Assembly (NCBI GenBank): GCA_035550515.1
Contig: DASZOZ010000033.1
Span: 1 to 64,000, forward strand
Length of the DNA: 64,000 nt
Direction: 5' to 3'
From: DATARH01 sp035550515
Lineage (GTDB): Bacteria; Pseudomonadota; Alphaproteobacteria; ATCC43930; CGMCC-115725
Under the pieces are notes generated by a model. The model was not told the origin of the DNA. It was given only the letters and a program-made list of their open reading frames with translations, and did no database searches. Position 1 is the stretch's first letter. Every line of letters starts with the position of its first letter. A program made the position numbers and the translations under genes. This document shows, one piece after another, positions 1-8,419 of the stretch.

Positions 1-309
1 CTGCTGCACCCCGAGCCGGCCCAGCACGCTGGCGTGCAGAAACGCGTCGCCGCCGCCGTCCGCCAACTCGACAAAGCCAAACCCGCGATCGGCGCGGAAC
101 CACTTCACCACCGCCTTGATCGGCGGGCCCGATGGCTGCTCTTCAAAGCGCGGCGAGCCGTGCCGCGGCGCCGAGCCGTAATCGCGCCCGCCGCCGTAGC
201 CGCCACCGCCGCCGTAATCCCGTCCGCCGCCGCCGTAACCGCCGCCGCCAAAATCGTCATCAAAATCGCGCCGCCGGCCCCGATCGCGATGCCCTCGCCC
301 GTTTTCCAC
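1..309 (-). CDS. Cold-shock domain protein with Gly-rich N-terminus (3' end outside window)
   Basis: The reading frame enters from the left edge, so the C-terminus is missing. From a GTG at 309 the N-terminus is Arg/Asp-rich, followed by repeats of Gly with Tyr and Arg-Asp. A cold-shock OB-fold start follows (VVKWFRADRGFGFVELADGG, then DAFLHASVL), carrying the RNP1-like KGFGFV and RNP2-like FLH signatures that bind single-stranded RNA/DNA. Family knowledge: alphaproteobacterial proteins of this kind often carry two cold-shock domains and act as RNA chaperones; only the first is visible here. An in-frame ATG at 354 would add 15 residues and is an alternative start. No ribosome binding site decides between them. 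Confidence 0.8.
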   Translation of the reverse strand, partial: MENGRGHRDRGRRRDFDDDFGGGGYGGGGRDYGGGGGYGGGRDYGSAPRHGSPRFEEQPSGPPIKAVVKWFRADRGFGFVELADGGGDAFLHASVLGRLGVQQ

Positions 310-430
310 GACTGAAATTCCAATTCCAGGCGCGGGGACAATACCCCGCCGCATCCATAATGCAGGTTTTTTCGCCTAACGGAAACGTGGATGCGAATCC
401 GGTTGAAACAACTTCCCGCAATTTGCAGTT

Positions 431-922
431 TTAGCGGGGCATGCCGACGTAACGGCCGACCCACGCCGGGTGCGGCAGGTGAGCGTGCGCCGCCGCCGCC
501 TGGTGCACCCGCGCCCGTAATTCCGGCGGAAACGGGCAGACGCGCCGCGCCTTGAGGTCGACATGGAGGAACAGCAGTTCCTGCGTCGCCGCCCGCTCGC
601 CGTTGTCGAGGCGGAACATCTCATGCGCCAGGTGCAGCCGCTTGTCGTCGGCCGAGAGGATCTGGATCGTCACGCGCACCCGGTCGCCGACCAGCAGCTC
701 CCGCTCGTAGCGGTTATGGGTCTCCGTGACGAAGGTGCCGAGATCGGTCCGCCGGCGATAGGCGAGACCGAGATCGAGCACGTCGAACATCCGGTCGGTC
801 GCATAGTCGAACAGCACCGTGTAATAGGCGAGGTTCATGTGGCCGTTATGGTCGATCCATTCCGGCCTCACCTCGCCCTGATAGCGGTCGAACGGGGCGG
901 GGAAGGTCAAGCCCGGCCCCAC
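431..922 (-). CDS. Acyl-CoA thioesterase, hot-dog fold
   Basis: A 163-residue protein of the 4-hydroxybenzoyl-CoA thioesterase/FadM group. The segment RPEWIDHNGHMNLAYYTVLF carries the D-x-N-G-H-M-N signature near the N-terminus in which the Asp is catalytic, and the length matches a single hot-dog domain. It would hydrolyse an acyl-CoA to the free acid and CoA in the cytoplasm. It overlaps the end of the MetE-like gene, so the two are translationally coupled. The start is uncertain: GTG at 922 is used here, but a TTG at 910 overlaps the upstream stop (TTGA) and would lose only four residues. It is the last gene of the minus-strand catabolic block. Confidence 0.8.
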   Translation of the reverse strand: MGPGLTFPAPFDRYQGEVRPEWIDHNGHMNLAYYTVLFDYATDRMFDVLDLGLAYRRRTDLGTFVTETHNRYERELLVGDRVRVTIQILSADDKRLHLAHEMFRLDNGERAATQELLFLHVDLKARRVCPFPPELRARVHQAAAAHAHLPHPAWVGRYVGMPR

Positions 923-2061
923 AGCCGCGTTGACGCCAGCGCCGCGCCGTCGGCCATCGCCTTCAGCTTCTTGAACGAGATGTCGGGGTCGAGCTTGCCG
1001 TAGCCGGCAAAGGTGCCAAAGCCGCAATCGCTGCCGGCGATGACCCGCTCGCGGCCGACGATGTCGGCAAAGCGGCAAATCCGTTCGGCGACCAGCTCGG
1101 GATGCTCGACGTAATTGGTCGAGGTGTCGAGCACGCCGGGGACCAGCACCTTGTCGTCGGGCAGCTTGACCTCGTCCTTCCACACCGCCCATTCATGCGC
1201 GTGGCGCGGGTTGGCTGCCTCGACCACCAAAGCCTGCGGCTTGGCCTTGACGAGGACGGGCGCGACCTTGCGGAAATCGATGTCGTGGTCGTGCGGCCCT
1301 TCGTAATTGCCCCAGCAGATATGGATGCGGCAGCTCTCGGCCGGGACGTTGCGCAGCGCATGGTTCAGCACCTCGACATGGAACGCGGCGCGCTTGAGGA
1401 AATCTTCCTCGCTCAAATCCTGGAAGCTGGTGTGGTGCGCCATCGCCAGGTCGGGGCAGTCGAGCTGCAGCACAAACCCGGCGGCGACGATCGCCTCGTA
1501 TTCCTCCTGCATCGCCGCGGCGATCGCCTCGACATAGGCTGCGTGCGACGGGTAGTAATCGTTGGTCTGGAACACCGGCACGAGACCGGGCGAGGCCGAG
1601 GTCATGAACACGTCGGTGGCGCCGGCGCCTTCGGTCGCGGCCTTGAGGTTGGCGATGTCCTGGCGCAGCGGCTCGCGGTCACGCCATTCGATCGGCGCGA
1701 CGCAGACCGCGCGCCGCGCCGCGTTCTCACCGGTCATCCGCGCGTAGGCGGCGACGAAATTCGGGTGCGGGCCGGTGTCGAGCCGCGGCGGCGCCGGCTT
1801 GTGTCCGGCAAAACCGCTGAGCCGGTCGGCGATATAGGTCGAATAGCCCGGCTTCGACATCTCGCCGTCATCGACGATGTCGACCCCGGCCGCGACCTGG
1901 CGGCGGACGATGTCGTGCACCGCCTGGCGGGTCTGCCGCTCCAGCTCGGCCTTGTCGTAGGCTTCGCCCTTGTCCTTCTTGACCAGCAGCTCGCGCAGCG
2001 CCGGCGGACGCGGCAGGCTGCCGACATGCGTCGTCAGGATGCGGTCGGTGCTCGTTTTCAT
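907..2061 (-). CDS. MetE C-terminal-domain-like methyltransferase
   Basis: A 384-residue protein resembling the C-terminal catalytic barrel of cobalamin-independent methionine synthase (COG0620). The N-terminus (TTHVGSLPRPPALREL) is the usual family opening. The zinc-ligand segments are present as LQLDCPDLAMAHH, HICWGNYEG and, near the end, VIAGSDCGFGTF. At this length it lacks the N-terminal half of true MetE, so it is not a stand-alone MetE. Such short paralogues are a mixed group that includes core methyltransferases and epoxyalkane:coenzyme M transferase-like enzymes that activate a thiol. The ATG start follows a hairpin region. Its place with a thioesterase and an amidohydrolase suggests a catabolic role, but the substrate cannot be read from sequence. 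Confidence 0.75.
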   Translation of the reverse strand: MKTSTDRILTTHVGSLPRPPALRELLVKKDKGEAYDKAELERQTRQAVHDIVRRQVAAGVDIVDDGEMSKPGYSTYIADRLSGFAGHKPAPPRLDTGPHPNFVAAYARMTGENAARRAVCVAPIEWRDREPLRQDIANLKAATEGAGATDVFMTSASPGLVPVFQTNDYYPSHAAYVEAIAAAMQEEYEAIVAAGFVLQLDCPDLAMAHHTSFQDLSEEDFLKRAAFHVEVLNHALRNVPAESCRIHICWGNYEGPHDHDIDFRKVAPVLVKAKPQALVVEAANPRHAHEWAVWKDEVKLPDDKVLVPGVLDTSTNYVEHPELVAERICRFADIVGRERVIAGSDCGFGTFAGYGKLDPDISFKKLKAMADGAALASTRLWGRA

Positions 2062-2080
2062 GGCCGATCTTCCTGTTCAT

Positions 2081-2164
2081 GTGTCGTCCCGGCGGAAGCC
2101 GGGACCCACCTGGCAGCACCAGAGACGGTTGATCAGTGGGTCCCGGTTTTTGCCGGGACGACAC
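2081..2164. repeat. REP-like palindrome
   Basis: An 84-bp imperfect palindrome. The outer arms are GTGTCGTCCCGGC and GCCGGGACGACAC, with further pairing of GGGACCCAC and GTGGGTCCC inside. It lies between two minus-strand genes, so it may trim or stabilise the mRNA between the amidohydrolase and the MetE-like gene. Related GGGAC/CCGGG palindromes occur elsewhere in the window. Confidence 0.8.
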
Positions 2165-2187
2165 GTTCTTGTCGCAGCGCGCTTGTG

Positions 2188-3327
2188 TCAATTCAGCCCG
2201 TAGAGCCGGGCGGCGTTGTCGTGGGTCAGTTTCTGCCGCATCTCGGGGCCGAGATTGGCCATCTGGCGCTCGATCGCCGTCTTGGAATTGGGCCAGACGC
2301 CGTCGGGGTGCGGGTAGTCCGAGGCCCACAGCAGATGCCCCTCGCCAAAGAACGGGATCAGCGACATCGCCGCGTAATCCTCCTGGAAGGTCGCGTAGAT
2401 CTGTCGCTTGAACAATTCGGACGGCTTGGTTTCGAGCGCGCTGCCGCCCTTGTCGGCCCAGAATTCCTTGGCTTCCCACAGCCGCCAATGGCGGTAGTCG
2501 AGTTCCTGGACCAGCCAGGGCAGCCAGCCGGTGCCGGCCTCGGCCATCACCATCTTCAGCTTCGGGTGGCGTTCGAGGATGCCCCAGGAGAACAGGTCGA
2601 CAAACGGCTCGAGGAAGTTGCCCATAAAGAATTTGGTGTTCTCGAACACGCTGGCGGCCTTGCCGGCGGAGCGGTCGCTCGGCTTGCCGACAAACACCGT
2701 GATGTGCCAGCCCATGACGATTCCGGTCTCTTCGAGCGCGGTCCACAACTTGTCCCAGGCCGGGTCGTCGAGCTTGGGGCTGATGTTGGCGATCATCAGC
2801 GAGACCTGCCGCACCCCGCCTTTCTTGTGCAGCCGCATCAGCTCGTCATAGGCGGTGTCGGGCGTCTCCGGCAGCATCGGCGCGCCGATCAGCCGGTCCG
2901 GCGCGGCCTGGCAGAACTCCAGGAGCCAATCGTTGTAGACCCGGTAGCAGGCGACGCGCAGCGCCGGGTCGTCGGTGCTGATCTGGAAGATCGGGCCGAA
3001 GATGACCTGCGCCTCGACGCCGTCGCGGTCCATGTCGGCAAGGCGCAATTCCGCCACCGCCGGACGGCGCGCGCTCTGGTCGTGGATGCCGGCGCGGTCG
3101 AAGGAGTTGTAGATCGGCTTCACCGCGCGCCGATTGCCGGTCGTGGGGCGCTTGCCGTCCCAGCGGCCCCATACCTTGCCGTCGCAAATCCACATCGCCT
3201 GGCCGTCGCGCTCCTCGACATGCGGGGCGCGGTCGCGGAATTGCGCCGGCAGCCGGGTCGCCCAAAGGTCCGCCGGCAGCTGCGACAAATCCATGTGGTC
3301 ATCGCAGGAAATCAAGGTGTTGGCCAT
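2188..3327 (-). CDS. COG2159 amidohydrolase (ACMSD-like metal-dependent hydrolase)
   Basis: A 379-residue TIM-barrel protein of the amidohydrolase_2 family, which contains decarboxylases (ACMSD, gamma-resorcylate decarboxylase) and C-C or C-N hydrolases. The first metal motif is altered: ISCDDHMDL replaces the usual D-x-H-x-H. The GWHITVFVG strand and the terminal Asp motif (LLWASDYPHPDGVWPNS) are present, the Asp being the usual catalytic metal ligand. Cytoplasmic, with no signal peptide. It is transcribed with the Rieske oxygenase 37 bp upstream and with the MetE-like gene downstream. A role in decarboxylating or hydrolysing an aromatic or ring-opened acid is inferred from context only. Confidence 0.8.
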   Translation of the reverse strand: MANTLISCDDHMDLSQLPADLWATRLPAQFRDRAPHVEERDGQAMWICDGKVWGRWDGKRPTTGNRRAVKPIYNSFDRAGIHDQSARRPAVAELRLADMDRDGVEAQVIFGPIFQISTDDPALRVACYRVYNDWLLEFCQAAPDRLIGAPMLPETPDTAYDELMRLHKKGGVRQVSLMIANISPKLDDPAWDKLWTALEETGIVMGWHITVFVGKPSDRSAGKAASVFENTKFFMGNFLEPFVDLFSWGILERHPKLKMVMAEAGTGWLPWLVQELDYRHWRLWEAKEFWADKGGSALETKPSELFKRQIYATFQEDYAAMSLIPFFGEGHLLWASDYPHPDGVWPNSKTAIERQMANLGPEMRQKLTHDNAARLYGLN

Positions 3328-3364
3328 CCGGCTCTCCCGTCTGAAACTGGATCGGCACTAAAAT

Positions 3365-4399
3365 CTATTCCGCCGCCTGTTGCTGCCGCTCGGCGGCGAT
3401 CATGCCCTCGACATGCCGGCGCATCGTCATGCGCGTCGCATCCGAGGCGATGTCGACCAGCCCGTCCTCGCCGAACTCGCTGAGCCGTGCCTGTTGCGCC
3501 TCGACCATCGCCGCGTCCTCGCGGAAGGCGAAGGCGATTTCGCCGAACAGCTGCTCGGTGGTCGCCGGATCGTCCTGGCGATAGCCGTTGGCCGCCGACC
3601 AGAAGTAGAAGCAGCTGGTCTCGGTCTCCGGCGTCAGGCCGTGGAACAGGCGGAACTGGAAGGCGAAATCGTCGGGCTCGATGCCGGAACCGGCATCGGT
3701 GGCGCCGGTCCATTGCAGGATCGTCGACGGCGCGACGAACTCGAAGACCTGCAGCCGGTCGACGCGCCCCTGAAAACCGGCCGCCTTGACGTAGCTCGGC
3801 GGCGGCGGCGAGTTGCGCATCCAGCGGGTGAACCTGACCCCGGTCGGCGTGCGCACCGTCTTCATGTCCGCCTGGAAATGCTGCAGCGGATTGCCGCCGA
3901 TGGTCTTGGCGTGCAGGTAGCCGAGATGCGTCAGGTCCATCAGATTGTCGACCATCAGCATGTAATTGCCTTTGATCGGATACATCGTGTGCTGGTGCGG
4001 CCATCGGGCCTGGTCGTCGTGGTAAGGGAAATCGACGATCGACGCCGGGTCGGCCGCCGCCGGATCGCCCGGCCAGATCCACAGGAACCGGTTCTTCTCG
4101 ACCAGCGGATAGCGCCGCACCGCCGCGCCCGGCGGGACCAAGCGCTGGCCGGGAACGCTGACGCATTGGCCGTCGGCATCGATGACGAGGCCGTGATAGC
4201 CGCATTCGATGCCCTCGGCGACGCAGCGGCCGAGGCTCAGCGGCGCCGAGCGATGGCAGCAGCGGTCGGCGAGCGCCGTGGCGCGGCCCCGGCCGTCGCG
4301 GAACAGCACGACCGGCTCGTTCAGGATGCGCCGGGCGAGCGGCTTGTCGGCGACCTCGTCGCTCCAGGCGGCGATGTACCAGGCGTTGCGCGCGAACAT
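3365..4399 (-). CDS. Rieske non-heme iron oxygenase, VanA-like
   Basis: A 344-residue ring-hydroxylating or O-demethylating oxygenase alpha subunit. The Rieske [2Fe-2S] ligands are Cys47, His49, Cys66 and His69 (CCH...CGYH). The mononuclear iron site follows as NLMDLTHLGYLH around residues 152-163, with Asp155, His158 and His163. The length and the segment NYMLMVDNLMDLTHLGYLH match vanillate O-demethylase/dicamba monooxygenase-type proteins. These need a separate ferredoxin-reductase partner, and no such gene is adjacent, so electron supply must come from elsewhere. It sits between an MFS carrier and an amidohydrolase on the same strand and is probably the first attacking enzyme of this block. 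Confidence 0.87.
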   Translation of the reverse strand: MFARNAWYIAAWSDEVADKPLARRILNEPVVLFRDGRGRATALADRCCHRSAPLSLGRCVAEGIECGYHGLVIDADGQCVSVPGQRLVPPGAAVRRYPLVEKNRFLWIWPGDPAAADPASIVDFPYHDDQARWPHQHTMYPIKGNYMLMVDNLMDLTHLGYLHAKTIGGNPLQHFQADMKTVRTPTGVRFTRWMRNSPPPPSYVKAAGFQGRVDRLQVFEFVAPSTILQWTGATDAGSGIEPDDFAFQFRLFHGLTPETETSCFYFWSAANGYRQDDPATTEQLFGEIAFAFREDAAMVEAQQARLSEFGEDGLVDIASDATRMTMRRHVEGMIAAERQQQAAE

Positions 4400-4464
4400 C
4401 GGTGGCCTCCCGTGCCGGCTCTGAGGCCGCGCATGGTAAGGCCGCGCGCGTCCGGCGAGAAGCG

Positions 4465-4549
4465 GGTTATGCGTGCCTGAAGGTTATGCGTGCCTGAAGG
4501 TTATGCGTGCTTGAAGGTTATGCATGCCTGAAGGTTATGCATGCCTGAC
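4465..4549. repeat. 17-bp tandem repeat x5 over the MFS stop codon
   Basis: Five head-to-tail 17-bp units (consensus GGTTATGCGTGCCTGAA) at 4465, 4482, 4499, 4516 and 4533. The last unit contains the final codons and TAA stop (4535-4537) of the minus-strand MFS gene; the other four are copies of that gene end lying beyond the stop. Unit 3 has CTTGAA for CCTGAA, and units 4-5 have GCATGC for GCGTGC, so the copies have diverged slightly. The unit is not a multiple of three. Confidence 0.95.
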
Positions 4550-5791
4550 CGGGCGGCCGAGATTGGGGAGGAAGATCGTCAACAAGCCGATCAGCGGCAG
4601 GTAGGCGCAGACGTGATAGACCGTGGTGATGCTCGTCGCGTCGGCGAGGCTGCCGAGCGCCGCCGCGCCGACACCGGCCATCCCGAAGCTGAGGCCGAAA
4701 AACAGCCCGGCCATCGTGCCGATCTTGCCCGGCACGAGGTCGAGCGCGTAGACGATGATCGCCGACGAGGCCGAGGCCATCGACGCGCCGATGACGACGG
4801 TCAGGATGCAGGTCCAGAACAGGCTGGCGTAGGGCAGCATCAGGGCGAACGGGATCGCCCCCAGGATCGAGCCCCAGATCACCGCCTTGCGCCCGATGCG
4901 GTCGCCGATCGGCCCGCCGACCAGCGTGCCCAGCGCCACCGCGGCGAGGAAGACGAACAGGTAGATCTGCGCCGTCGGCAGCGACAGATGGAACTTGTCC
5001 ATCAGGTAGAAGGTGTAATAGGTGCCGATGCTCGCTTGGTAGAACGCCTTCGAGAACACCAGCGTCAGCAGGATCGCCAGCGACCAGAACACGTGCCGGC
5101 GCGTCAGGTTGAGCGGCGCGGCGGAAGTTGTGCGCACCCGGCGCGAGGGCGGGTGCTCGCGGCGGTACCAGTTGCCGACAAAGACCAGGACGACCATCGC
5201 CAGCAGCGCGGCGCTCGAAAACCAGCTGACGCTGCCCTGCCCGCGCGGGATGACGATGAATGCGGCGAGCACCGGCCCCGTCGCCGAGCCGATATTGCCG
5301 CCGACCTGGAACAGCGATTGCGCGAGGCCATGCCGCCGCGCCCCGCCCGACGCCAGCCGCGCGACGCGCGACGCCTCGGGATGGAACACCGCCGAGCCGC
5401 TGCCCATCAGCGCCACGGCCACCAGCACCATCAGGTAGTGATGCGCCGTCGCCAGCAGCAACAGCCCGGTCAGCGTCGCGCACATGCCGAACGCGAGCGA
5501 ATAAGGCTGCGGCTTGTGGTCGGCGGCGAGCCCGACGAGCGGCTGCATCATCGACGAGACGACCTGCATCGTCAGCGTGATGACGCCGATCTGCACGAAG
5601 TTGAGGCCGTAGGTGGCCTTGATCATCGGATAGAGCGACGGCACGAGCGACTGCATCATGTCGTTGAGCAGGTGCGAGAAGCTCAGCGCGAGGATGATCG
5701 AAAACGCGGTGCCTTCCGCGATCCTGCGCTCGATCGCCGCCGCGCCCTGGATCGGCGGCATCGCCTCGCGCGAAACCTCAGTCGTCGCCAT
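4535..5791 (-). CDS. MFS transporter, fosmidomycin-resistance (Fsr) type
   Basis: An inner-membrane carrier of 418 residues with about twelve hydrophobic segments. The N-terminal half reads like Fsr exporters (SFSHLLNDMMQSLVPSLYPM, then GSAVFHPEASRVAR, the conserved F-H-P-E-A motif). It probably exports a small anionic or phenolic compound; the real substrate is unknown. ATG at 5791 is chosen because AGGG lies seven bases upstream; a GTG immediately before it at 5794 is possible. It is in the minus-strand block with the Rieske and TauD-type oxygenases. Its 3' end is covered by a 17-bp tandem repeat. Confidence 0.85.
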   Translation of the reverse strand: MATTEVSREAMPPIQGAAAIERRIAEGTAFSIILALSFSHLLNDMMQSLVPSLYPMIKATYGLNFVQIGVITLTMQVVSSMMQPLVGLAADHKPQPYSLAFGMCATLTGLLLLATAHHYLMVLVAVALMGSGSAVFHPEASRVARLASGGARRHGLAQSLFQVGGNIGSATGPVLAAFIVIPRGQGSVSWFSSAALLAMVVLVFVGNWYRREHPPSRRVRTTSAAPLNLTRRHVFWSLAILLTLVFSKAFYQASIGTYYTFYLMDKFHLSLPTAQIYLFVFLAAVALGTLVGGPIGDRIGRKAVIWGSILGAIPFALMLPYASLFWTCILTVVIGASMASASSAIIVYALDLVPGKIGTMAGLFFGLSFGMAGVGAAALGSLADATSITTVYHVCAYLPLIGLLTIFLPNLGRPVRHA

Positions 5792-5903
5792 CACCCGACC
5801 CTGTCGCTGTCAAGCCATTGGACTAACACGGGAAGGGCGAAGCCCGGTCCGGCTTTTCGCCATGGCAGATATTCTTTCGGAGGGTGGGGGTGGCGCGAGC
5901 GAT

Positions 5904-6770
5904 TCAAGCCGGCGCGGTGCCGCGCAGGCAGGTCCGGTGCAGGACGCGCTTGTAGCGGGCGGCGTCGAAATTCGCGTCCGCGCGATGCAGCAGGCAGCGG
6001 TTGTCCCACATCAGCATGTCGCCCGACCGCCAGTGGTGGCGATAGACGAAGCGCTCCCGGGTCGCGTGCGCCTCGAGCTCGGCGAGCCGGGCACGGCCGG
6101 CCGCGAACGGCCGGTCGTCGAGATGCGAGGCGTGCTCGCCCATGAACAGGCTCTTCCTGCCGCTCTCTGGCTGGATGCGGACCAGCGGATGGGTCATCGG
6201 CGGCGCGTCGGCGATCTCTTCGGGCGTCGCCTGGCGGCCCGCCTTGAGGCACGACTGCTCCCAGCTATGGATGACGCCGACGCCCTCGAGCTCGGCCTTC
6301 TCCGCGTCGCTCAACGCCTCGTAGGCGAGGATCATGTTCGCGAAACAGGTGTCGCCGCCGCCCGGCGGCATGACGCGCGCATGCAGGATCGTCGCCAGCG
6401 ACGGCAATTCGCGGAACGACTTGTCGGTGTGCCATTTCTGCGAGGCGACCTTGCCGCTCGGCTCGCCGTCCGGCCCGAGATTGTGGACGATATGCACCAG
6501 CGGATGGTCGCCCGGCCCGCGGTTGCGCGCGACGTGGCGCTCCAGCGTGCCGAACTGCGCGGTGAAGGCGACCTGCTCGTCCTTGGTCAGGTCCTGGTCG
6601 CGGAAGGCCAGGACATGATGCCGTACGAACGCATCGTAAACCGCCTGCCGTGCGGCCGCGTCGAGCGGCCGGCGCAGATCGAGCCCGACCACCTCGGCGC
6701 CGGCGACGTCCGACAGCGGGTTGATGACGAAGTCTTGTGCAGCGGCTTGGCGGTCCATGACGGCGGACAT
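5904..6770 (-). CDS. TauD/TfdA-family Fe(II)/2-oxoglutarate dioxygenase
   Basis: A 288-residue enzyme. The iron-binding facial triad is visible as the His and Asp of KWHTDKSF and a distal His in NRCLLHRADANF. The 2-oxoglutarate-binding Arg is probably in RYKRVLHRTCLRG near the C-terminus. Family members hydroxylate taurine, alkylsulfonates or phenoxyacetates next to a heteroatom and release sulfite, phenol or similar. The ATG at 6770 is preceded by GGGAGAG. The next upstream gene is an LLM monooxygenase of the NtaA/DszA type, so use of an organosulfur, aminopolycarboxylate or aryl-ether compound is a reasonable but unproved reading. Confidence 0.85.
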   Translation of the reverse strand: MSAVMDRQAAAQDFVINPLSDVAGAEVVGLDLRRPLDAAARQAVYDAFVRHHVLAFRDQDLTKDEQVAFTAQFGTLERHVARNRGPGDHPLVHIVHNLGPDGEPSGKVASQKWHTDKSFRELPSLATILHARVMPPGGGDTCFANMILAYEALSDAEKAELEGVGVIHSWEQSCLKAGRQATPEEIADAPPMTHPLVRIQPESGRKSLFMGEHASHLDDRPFAAGRARLAELEAHATRERFVYRHHWRSGDMLMWDNRCLLHRADANFDAARYKRVLHRTCLRGTAPA

Positions 6771-6811
6771 TGTCTCTCTCCCGTTGGCCTCTGACGAGAA
6801 GTATGCGCGAT

Positions 6812-8158
6812 TTACTGCGCCGCTTCCCGCGCCCGCTCGTCATAGCCGCTTTTCGGCCAGTCGAGCCCGTAATGCTGGCGCAGCATCGTGCCTTCATATT
6901 CGGTGCGGAACAGGCCGCGGCGCTGCAGCAGCGGGATCACCTCGCGGCTGAACGCGTCGAGCTGCAGCGGCAGCAGCGGCGGCATGACGTTGAACCCGTC
7001 GGCGGCGCCGTCGGTGAACCAGTCTTCGATCAGGTCGGCGATCTGCTCCGGCGTGCCGGCGGTCACGTAATGGCCGCGCGCGCCGGCGAGATAACCGAGC
7101 AACTGGCGCAGGGTGAGATTGTCGCGCCGCACCAGGTTGATGATGACCTCGGTCCGGCTGCGCGCCGCCTGCACCGTGCCGGGGTCGGGGAAATCCTCGG
7201 GCGACAGCGGCCGGTCGAGCGGCAGATGCGAGAAATCATGCCCGCCAAAACGGTTCGACAGCCGCTTGCGGCCGACTTCGGGGTCGGCGAGGTCGTTGGT
7301 CTCGCGCACCAGGCGCTGCGCCTCGGCCTCGGTCCCGGCGATCATCGGCGACAGGCCGGGGAGGATCAGCACCTGGCTCGGGTCGCGTCCCTCCTCCGCC
7401 GCGAGCCGCTTCAGATCGGCGTAGAATTCCTGCGCCGTCGCCTTTGCCATATGCGCGGTGAACACCGCCTCGGCATGGCGCGCCGCGAAGCGGCGGCCGG
7501 TGTCGGACGAGCCGGCCTGCACCAGCACCGGCCGGCCCTGCGGGCAGCGCGGCATGTTGAGCGGCCCTTCGACCCGATAGAAATCGCCGCGATGGTTGAT
7601 CGGCCGGATGCGGTCGCCCTTGGCGTAGAGGCCGCTTATCCGGTCGTCGACCACCGCATCCTCGGCCCAGCTGTCCCACAGCGCCTTGACGACGGTCATG
7701 AATTCCTCGCCGCGGGCATAGCGGTCGGCGTGGCTGACCTGGCCGTCGCCGCCGAAATTGGCGGCTGCGGCGGCCAGCCAGGAGGTGACGATGTTCCACG
7801 CCGCCCGGCCGTTGGAGATATGGTCGATCGAGGCGAACTGGCGCGCCAGGTTGAACGGTTCGGTATAGGTCGTCGAGCAGGTGGCGATGAGGCCGATGCG
7901 CTGCGTCGCCACCGCCACCGCCGCCAGCACCGTCAGCGGTTCGAGCCAGGTGCGCGCCGCCTGCGCGGCATCGCCTCCGAGCGCGAGCTGGTCGGCGAGG
8001 AAGATCGAATCGAACTTCGCCGCCTCGGCGCGCTGCGCCAGGTCCTGGTAATAGCGGATATCGGTCAGCGGCAGCGGCGACGTGTCGGGATGGCGCCACG
8101 ACGCCTCGTGATGTCCTCGGCTGTGGAAGAACAGGTTGAGGTGCAATTGCCGCTGCAT
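6812..8158 (-). CDS. LLM flavin monooxygenase, NtaA/SnaA/DszA type
   Basis: A 448-residue bacterial-luciferase-like barrel. The opening (LHLNLFFHSRGHHEASWRHP) and the later segments FLADQLALGG and GRAAWNIVTSW are characteristic of the nitrilotriacetate/pristinamycin/dibenzothiophene-sulfone monooxygenase group. These enzymes use FMNH2 from a separate flavin reductase; none is next door. They oxidise substrates such as NTA, EDTA, sulfones or long alkanes. First gene of the minus-strand catabolic block, with a palindromic repeat upstream. Confidence 0.87.
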   Translation of the reverse strand: MQRQLHLNLFFHSRGHHEASWRHPDTSPLPLTDIRYYQDLAQRAEAAKFDSIFLADQLALGGDAAQAARTWLEPLTVLAAVAVATQRIGLIATCSTTYTEPFNLARQFASIDHISNGRAAWNIVTSWLAAAAANFGGDGQVSHADRYARGEEFMTVVKALWDSWAEDAVVDDRISGLYAKGDRIRPINHRGDFYRVEGPLNMPRCPQGRPVLVQAGSSDTGRRFAARHAEAVFTAHMAKATAQEFYADLKRLAAEEGRDPSQVLILPGLSPMIAGTEAEAQRLVRETNDLADPEVGRKRLSNRFGGHDFSHLPLDRPLSPEDFPDPGTVQAARSRTEVIINLVRRDNLTLRQLLGYLAGARGHYVTAGTPEQIADLIEDWFTDGAADGFNVMPPLLPLQLDAFSREVIPLLQRRGLFRTEYEGTMLRQHYGLDWPKSGYDERAREAAQ

Positions 8159-8269
8159 GTCGCCGTTCCCTGAGAGGCGCCGTCGAAACCGCGGCGCAGC
8201 TTACTCGCTTTCCGCACCTGTTCGCGAGCATCTCGCGGAGGTCGCCGATCGACGCATCCGTCGTTTCCG

Positions 8270-8398
8270 CGTCATTCCGGGGCATCGCGGAACCCATGAA
8301 CACGGGCTTATCCAAGATGCCGGTGGCGTCGGAGCGCGCTTTTCCGGGTCCGTGTTCATGGGTTCCGGGTTCGGCCTGGGGGCCGCCGCGGAATGACG
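8270..8398. repeat. Dispersed palindromic repeat (CGTCATTCCGGGG family)
   Basis: The ends are CGTCATTCCG and CGGAATGACG. Inside, GGAACCCATGAACACG (8289-8304) pairs with CGTGTTCATGGGTTCC (8351-8366). It occupies much of the 261-bp gap between the ddl-like stop and the LLM start, both minus strand. The same family recurs at 26991-27134, and a fragment of it (GGGAACCCATGAACACC) at 32721. Dispersed intergenic elements of this type are common in Bradyrhizobium-like genomes. Confidence 0.8.
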
Positions 8399-8419
8399 AA
8401 AGCAATTTCGGGTCAGGCC

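Noticed and set aside
1102..3483. 793-codon plus-strand open frame over the MetE-like and amidohydrolase genes
   Set aside because: It is antisense to two genes with clear catalytic motifs and is rich in Arg, Gly and Asp-Val repeats typical of GC-rich shadow frames.
4541..6145. 534-codon plus-strand open frame over the MFS gene
   Set aside because: Composition (His, Arg, Asp runs) and position antisense to a real transporter mark it as a shadow frame.
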